Positions 12,048-15,607 of a DNA stretch of 15,607 nucleotides are shown piece by piece. The notes below the pieces were generated by a model. That model was not told the origin of the DNA. It saw nothing but the letters and a program-made list of their open reading frames with translations, and did no database searches. A program made the position numbers and the translations under genes. The stretch spans positions 1-15,607 of the forward strand of contig JAQCNK010000047.1 of the NCBI GenBank assembly GCA_028275075.1, read 5' to 3'. The stretch is from Haloarcula sp. Its GTDB lineage: Archaea; Halobacteriota; Halobacteria; Halobacteriales; Haloarculaceae. Numbering within the stretch: the first letter of the stretch is position 1; every line of letters begins with the position of its first letter.

Positions 12048-12614
12048 ATGGCTGATTCCGAAGAAGACATTTCCGCCCTGCTGTCGGAACTCGTCAGGAC
12101 GCTACAGGACCTCCAGGCCGAGGTCGAGCCCCGGACCGACCGCGGCCGCCCCCGCCCGCCCACGGCCAAAGAACTGATCCGTTTCACTAGCGACGTAACG
12201 ATTCCGGCGGCCATCCTCGTCCTGAAGACGAACATTGAAGCGCTGAAACTGCTACGTCGCGCGCTCCGACTGGCTGAAGGCCGTCCGGCGGCGGCGTCGA
12301 GTAGCAGCGGTGTCCAGGAGCGCGCCGCGCAGTTGAGTCAGGCGACGCTCGCGCGACTGGACGACGCGCTTTCCGACCTCCAAGGAGCGGTCGAAGGGCG
12401 GCCACCGGACTCAGAGGCCCGTGAACTGTTGACCGAGGCCAGACAGCTCCGGGAGTCCATCGCGGAGCAACTGGCCGAGAGTGAGTCAATCGACGGCGAC
12501 GAGGGCGACGGCATCGAGGGCACTGAAGTCCAGGTCGACGTCGACGCCGAACTGCAGTCCATCAAGGATGATATCGACGACCTGAACGACGGGGGAAGTG
12601 AAAACGAGAGCTAA
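12048..12614 (+). CDS. Haloarchaeal coiled-coil-rich protein (DUF7547-like)
   Basis: The frame opens at 11970, but the ATG at 12048 (MADSEEDISALLSELV) is preferred: the protein then begins with its first helix, and a weak TATA-like CTTTTG lies about 29 nt upstream. The 188-residue product has a first amphipathic helix (about 5-28); an R/P-rich linker; a mildly hydrophobic central segment (about 44-82, RFTSDVTIPAAILVLKTNI); an A/S-rich linker; and a long helix (about 95-150) predicted to coil. It ends in a very acidic tail. I recall a haloarchaea-specific family like this as DUF7547; its function is unknown. The TAA stop (12612-12614) is the first triplet of a large palindromic repeat. It is divergent from the 53-aa gene and shares the iron-box region. 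Confidence 0.65.
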   Translation: MADSEEDISALLSELVRTLQDLQAEVEPRTDRGRPRPPTAKELIRFTSDVTIPAAILVLKTNIEALKLLRRALRLAEGRPAAASSSSGVQERAAQLSQATLARLDDALSDLQGAVEGRPPDSEARELLTEARQLRESIAEQLAESESIDGDEGDGIEGTEVQVDVDAELQSIKDDIDDLNDGGSENES

Positions 12615-12693
12615 TACTGGTGGCTGTAACAAACTGAAGTAATTCGCCACCCCGTGGCGAATATCTTTACTGACTCACAGCCACCAGTATAAG
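12612..12693. repeat. 82-bp palindrome (repeat family copy D)
   Basis: ATACTGGTGGCTGT (12614-12627) is the exact reverse complement of 12677-12690. An inner perfect hairpin ATTCGCCAC-CCC-GTGGCGAAT occupies 12642-12662, and the region between is partly complementary. The element begins at the stop codon of the preceding gene. Its outer ends and the GGCGAATATCT core resemble the palindrome at 3204-3286. It could form a strong RNA structure at the 3' end of the upstream mRNA. Confidence 0.75.
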
Positions 12694-12827
12694 CCACTGA
12701 CACGGTCGTTCGTGACGATTTGTCGCCGATATACCGGATCGGGTCTGCCAAATCACGGTACTGGGTTACAACTGACCGTATCAGAGATGGTGAGCTTGGG
12801 GCATACATAAAATTCAATAAACATAAT

Positions 12828-12842
12828 GTTTTATTATTTTAG
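12828..12842 (+). promoter_or_regulatory. TATA region for the HTH-like gene
   Basis: The A+T block GTTTTATTATTTTAG is centred 26-28 nt before the ATG at 12864, indicating a leaderless start. The sequence from about 12693 to 12820 shows no gene. Confidence 0.5.
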
Positions 12843-12863
12843 AGTTCCTTTCACTCGGTATAG

Positions 12864-13343
12864 ATGCCGAACACAGAGTGTCCACAGTCACGAAGGGCGG
12901 AGCTATTCGCTAGAGCTGCCCTGCCGGCACCGTCGGAGAAACGCCGAGCGTCTGTCGAGAACCGCCTCCGGCAGCTCCAGCGTACAGGCGCTATCGACGA
13001 GTACGAGAGTACCGGCTGGAAAAAGCGGGTCCCGGTCGCCGACGAGGACTGTCCAGAACGGGGTCGCTACGAGGAGTTCCTTGAGTGGGCGACCGATGCG
13101 GGCGCGACGCTGTCGCCCTTCTTCGACACCCGGCTCTGTTACAGCTGGGAGAACGGCGAAAAGCGAACGGAACTGGTCATGCCGGCGCTGTGCCTGGCCA
13201 TCTACGAGGACGCGGAACTCGTCCAGATCGCCCCGTTCGCCCGTGGGGGGACACCACACTCTATCGAGGAGTGCCTCGACGATCTCGAAGCGGGCCGGGT
13301 TCCCTTGCCGACTGGAACCGTCACCATCTCCACGGCAGATTGA
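12864..13343 (+). CDS. HTH-domain-like haloarchaeal protein (159 aa)
   Basis: The 159-residue product resembles a haloarchaeal family often annotated only as HTH domain-containing. Residues 1-60 are a helical module (SRRAELFARAALPAPSEKRR, then VENRLRQLQRTGAIDEY) like a winged-helix or leucine-rich dimerising segment. The C-terminal half (about 70-150) has a conserved-looking core: EEFLEWATDAGATLSPFFDTR, LVMPALCLAIYEDAELVQIAPF, and a DDLEAG end. It is soluble, with no membrane helix. The gene stands alone, with an A+T-rich promoter upstream, and converges on the DUF35 gene. DNA binding is not certain; the name follows the family as I recall it. Confidence 0.7.
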   Translation: MPNTECPQSRRAELFARAALPAPSEKRRASVENRLRQLQRTGAIDEYESTGWKKRVPVADEDCPERGRYEEFLEWATDAGATLSPFFDTRLCYSWENGEKRTELVMPALCLAIYEDAELVQIAPFARGGTPHSIEECLDDLEAGRVPLPTGTVTISTAD

Positions 13344-13445
13344 GGATGCCAGATATGTACACCGATACGGCAATTACCGGACTCGACACAGGACGCTCAG
13401 CAGGTGTACAGCATTATGAGTCACAACAGACGATTAACCGCCGAC

Positions 13446-13829
13446 TCAGACCGGGTCCCAACGGTAGCCGCCCCACTCCGTACTCTCCGGGTTCGCGCTC
13501 TTGAGCCCCACGTCGGGGTCACGGAGTTCGTCGACGTACACTGGCTCGACTACGTCACCAGTCGCAACGTCCCCGGTCGTTACCTGCCCGAGCGCGCGGA
13601 CGAAGGTGTCTTCGAGGTCAAGATGTGAGATATCGAACTCGACAATAGCCAAGGTGTTTGGCTCTCGCACGCCGGGTGGTGTCGCCGTCGACGTCGTCCA
13701 CGTGACGACCTCGGCGCGCTCCTCTGAGAGGTCCACGCTTTCTTCCTGGGACTCGCCGCAGTCCGGACAGCGCGGGTGGGTCGGATACGATACGTGACCG
13801 TTCGGGCAGATGCCAGCATCCAGACTCAT
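13446..13829 (-). CDS. DUF35 zinc-ribbon/OB-fold protein, thiolase partner
   Basis: The product has 127 residues. The N-terminal part, about 1-27, is a rubredoxin-like zinc ribbon with C8, H12, C21 and C24 (ICPNGHVSYPTHPRCPDCG); the first knuckle is C-x3-H rather than CxxC. The rest (about 35-115) is an OB fold of the DUF35 family with the TPPGVREPNTLAIVEF block. In archaea DUF35 proteins bridge acetoacetyl-CoA thiolase and HMG-CoA synthase, or accompany thiolase-like enzymes and shuttle CoA-bound intermediates. Its ATG overlaps the thiolase TGA (ATGA), so the two are translated together and probably form a complex. No HMG-CoA synthase gene is adjacent here. The family assignment is strong; the pathway is open. 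Confidence 0.88.
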   Translation of the reverse strand: MSLDAGICPNGHVSYPTHPRCPDCGESQEESVDLSEERAEVVTWTTSTATPPGVREPNTLAIVEFDISHLDLEDTFVRALGQVTTGDVATGDVVEPVYVDELRDPDVGLKSANPESTEWGGYRWDPV

Positions 13830-14977
13830 TTGCCTGCCTCCATGATTGTGGTGATGACACAGTTTCCGAAGCCGCCGACGTTACACGCCAGTGCGGTGTC
13901 GGCCTCGACCTGGCGGGGGCCAGCCTCACCGACAAGCTGTTCGTAGATCTCGACACCCTGGGCGACGCCGCTGGCACCGAGCGGATGCCCCTTCGATTTC
14001 AGGCCGCCCGACGTGTTGGTTGGCAGATCCCCGTCCTTCTGGGTCGTACCGTCCATGGCCAGCTCCCAGGCGGTTCCCTGCTCCGCAACGCCGATGCCCT
14101 CCAGCTGGAGGAACTCCAAGATAGTGAACATATCGTGCAGTTCCACCACATCGAGATCATCTGGCCCGAGGCCGGCCATCTCGTAGGCCTCCTGGCTGGA
14201 CTCGACGACACCGCCCATGGTCGTGGGGTCGTCGCGTTCGTGGACCACGTGTGTATCTGTCGCCCCGCCGATACCGGAGATGACGGCGAACTCGTCAGCT
14301 ATCTCCTTGGCTCGCTCTTCGGTCGTAAACAGCATTGCTGCGCTCCCGTCAGTGATCGGACAGAAGTCGTACAGCCGTAGCGGGTCAGCGATGATGGGCG
14401 ATTCGAGGGCTTTCTCCATCGTGATCTCCTTCTGAAACTGCGCGTTCGGGTTGTCGACGCCGTTCCTGTGGTTCTTGACTGCGACGCGAGCGAGTGACTC
14501 CCGCGGTGCGTCAAACCGCTCCAGATAGTGTCGGGCGGTCATCCCCGCGAAGGAGGGAAGCGTGACACCGTGTTTGTACTCCGCTGGATGCGTGATGGAG
14601 GCGATGATGTCCGTTGCCTGCCCGGTGGTCTTGTGGGTCATCTTTTCGCCGCCGACGAGCAGCGTCATCTCGCTGGCCCCCGACGCGACCGATTGCCAGG
14701 CCTCGTAGATCCCGGCCCCGCCCGATGAGGACGTCTGGTCGACTCGTTCGCTGTACGCCGGCAACACGCCAAGGTCGTGGGCGAGCGCGTTCATCACGCC
14801 ACCCTGCCCCTCAAACTCACCGCTTGCCATATTCGAGACGTACAGATGCTCTACTGCCTTCGGTGTGACGCCGGCGTCATCGAGACACTCCTCGCCCGCT
14901 TGCGAAAGGAGCTCCTGAAGCCAGGCATCGCGCTGCCCGAACTTTGTCATCGAAGCGCCGATTACTGCGACTCCCAT
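13826..14977 (-). CDS. Thiolase-family protein (acyl-CoA acetyltransferase-like)
   Basis: The product has 383 residues, the usual thiolase length, with both halves of the duplicated fold. Family blocks: VAVIGASMTKFG at the N-terminus; SSSGGAGIYEAWQSVASG (about 83-100); H281 in ELHDMFTILE; H331 in GHPLGASG; and C365 in CNVGGFGN. In ordinary thiolases the acyl-accepting cysteine sits in a CASGG-type motif; here that place reads SSSGG, so S83 replaces the nucleophilic cysteine. The general-base cysteine (C365) and the histidines remain. A serine nucleophile, a specialised reaction or a structural role within the DUF35 complex are possible. It is co-transcribed with the overlapping DUF35 gene. 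A GAATACAC element about 29 nt before the ATG at 14977 may be the TATA box. Confidence 0.88.
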   Translation of the reverse strand: MGVAVIGASMTKFGQRDAWLQELLSQAGEECLDDAGVTPKAVEHLYVSNMASGEFEGQGGVMNALAHDLGVLPAYSERVDQTSSSGGAGIYEAWQSVASGASEMTLLVGGEKMTHKTTGQATDIIASITHPAEYKHGVTLPSFAGMTARHYLERFDAPRESLARVAVKNHRNGVDNPNAQFQKEITMEKALESPIIADPLRLYDFCPITDGSAAMLFTTEERAKEIADEFAVISGIGGATDTHVVHERDDPTTMGGVVESSQEAYEMAGLGPDDLDVVELHDMFTILEFLQLEGIGVAEQGTAWELAMDGTTQKDGDLPTNTSGGLKSKGHPLGASGVAQGVEIYEQLVGEAGPRQVEADTALACNVGGFGNCVITTIMEAGK

Positions 14978-15039
14978 GCGAGAACCGTCTCAGGGGGTCG
15001 GTGTATTCGTTACGGTCCGGCATCCACCGTGACGAAATG

Positions 15040-15607
15040 TTAACACTCGGGCACCGCGACAGAAAGCCCCGCTGGTGGCTCTTGGCCCGTTATGGCGACA
15101 GTGAACTCCCAGCCAGTTGCCGTCCGCATCGCGTCGGTGATGCGCGGAGCTACCGCGGTTCGACGAATCAGTTCGACGACGACAGGTAAGACCGGACACC
15201 TGTCGACCGACAGCGAGGGCCGATATCCCTTCAGGGTAATCCGCTTGGCGCGCTGGCATCGCCCCTGCGAGGTCGACACAACGGAGTAGTCTGCCAACAG
15301 ACCGGTCGACCGGAGCGACGACAATGCGTGGGCAATCGGGTCCTCGTCAGTCTCCAGCGACGGTAGCCGGCCCACCGTAGCTACCAAGACTGTCGCCTGC
15401 TCGTCGGTGGACAGCCGGTCGTCGAGCGCGTCCGCCGCGTGTGCAAGCATCGTCAGACAGAGCCGCTCCCGATCCGTCGTCCGCTCTGCAGCGTCGAGAT
15501 AGGCGTTCATTACCGTCCGCTCGACGGGACCGTGGCAGTCCGACAACGTTTCGAACAGTGCCCCGGCGACGCTGTGACAGTATTCGGGGACGGTGTGTGG
15601 CGGCTCC
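15040..15607 (-). CDS. Unrecognised haloarchaeal protein, N-terminus outside window (partial)
   Basis: The minus frame ends at TAA 15042-15040 and stays open through the right edge, so the start is missing; at least 188 residues are encoded here. A TTG at 15546 is not needed as a start because the upstream codons (reading EPPHTVPEYCHSVAGALFETL) continue the same protein-like pattern. The visible part is largely helical in its first two thirds (MNAYLDAAERTTDRERLCLT, LAHAADALDDRLSTDE). A strand-rich end follows, with KRITLKGYRPSL and FTVAITGQEPPAGLSVAV. It has scattered cysteines but no clear zinc motif and no membrane helix. I do not recognise the family. It lies 62 bp upstream of the thiolase on the same strand; the thiolase seems to have its own promoter. 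Confidence 0.65.
   Translation of the reverse strand, partial: EPPHTVPEYCHSVAGALFETLSDCHGPVERTVMNAYLDAAERTTDRERLCLTMLAHAADALDDRLSTDEQATVLVATVGRLPSLETDEDPIAHALSSLRSTGLLADYSVVSTSQGRCQRAKRITLKGYRPSLSVDRCPVLPVVVELIRRTAVAPRITDAMRTATGWEFTVAITGQEPPAGLSVAVPEC

Overview
The window is chromosomal DNA of an extreme halophilic archaeon (class Halobacteria, probably a Haloarcula relative). The evidence is the strongly acidic proteins, high G+C at third codon positions in the core genes, a fused ADP-forming acetate-CoA ligase, DpsA, an MBF1-type regulator, a thiolase/DUF35 pair, and TATA boxes about 27 nt upstream of many start codons, as expected for leaderless mRNAs. The genus is an inference from family resemblance.

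Layout. 1-216 is the C-terminal end of a membrane glycosyltransferase. About 217-3450 is an A+T-richer accessory stretch beside a tRNA-Leu(GAG) gene (3453-3537, minus). It holds a zinc-finger/pRiA4b ORF3-like gene, two very small genes, a UPF0175-like antitoxin/PIN toxin pair, a MITE with 16-bp inverted ends, and an 83-bp palindrome. A perfect 17-bp direct repeat (411-427 and 2950-2966) brackets all the genes of this stretch.

The core from about 3.6 kb rightward carries: an MBF1-like regulator; a HAD phosphatase; a small membrane protein divergent from a small acidic protein across a shared TATA element; panB (coenzyme A synthesis); bioB (biotin synthesis); a translationally coupled acd/phosphotransacetylase-like operon on minus; a conserved small protein; dpsA (iron storage, DNA protection); a 53-residue protein; a coiled-coil-rich protein; an HTH-like protein; a thiolase/DUF35 operon on minus; and a protein cut off by the right edge.

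The genes form a small CoA, acyl-CoA and cofactor neighbourhood (panB, bioB, acd, thiolase) plus an iron/oxidative stress spot. Two tandem TTAGG-N4-CCTAA-like boxes lie between the 53-aa gene and its divergent neighbour, next to dpsA.

Most notable observations: (1) a family of about 80-bp imperfect palindromes (3204-3286, 6119-6184, 11118-11151 partial, 12612-12693), three of which begin exactly at a stop codon; (2) a BioB that keeps the radical-SAM cysteines but seems to lack two usual auxiliary-cluster cysteines; (3) a thiolase with serine where the nucleophilic cysteine is expected; (4) the repeat-bracketed toxin-antitoxin mini-island; (5) the tandem iron-box-like operators.
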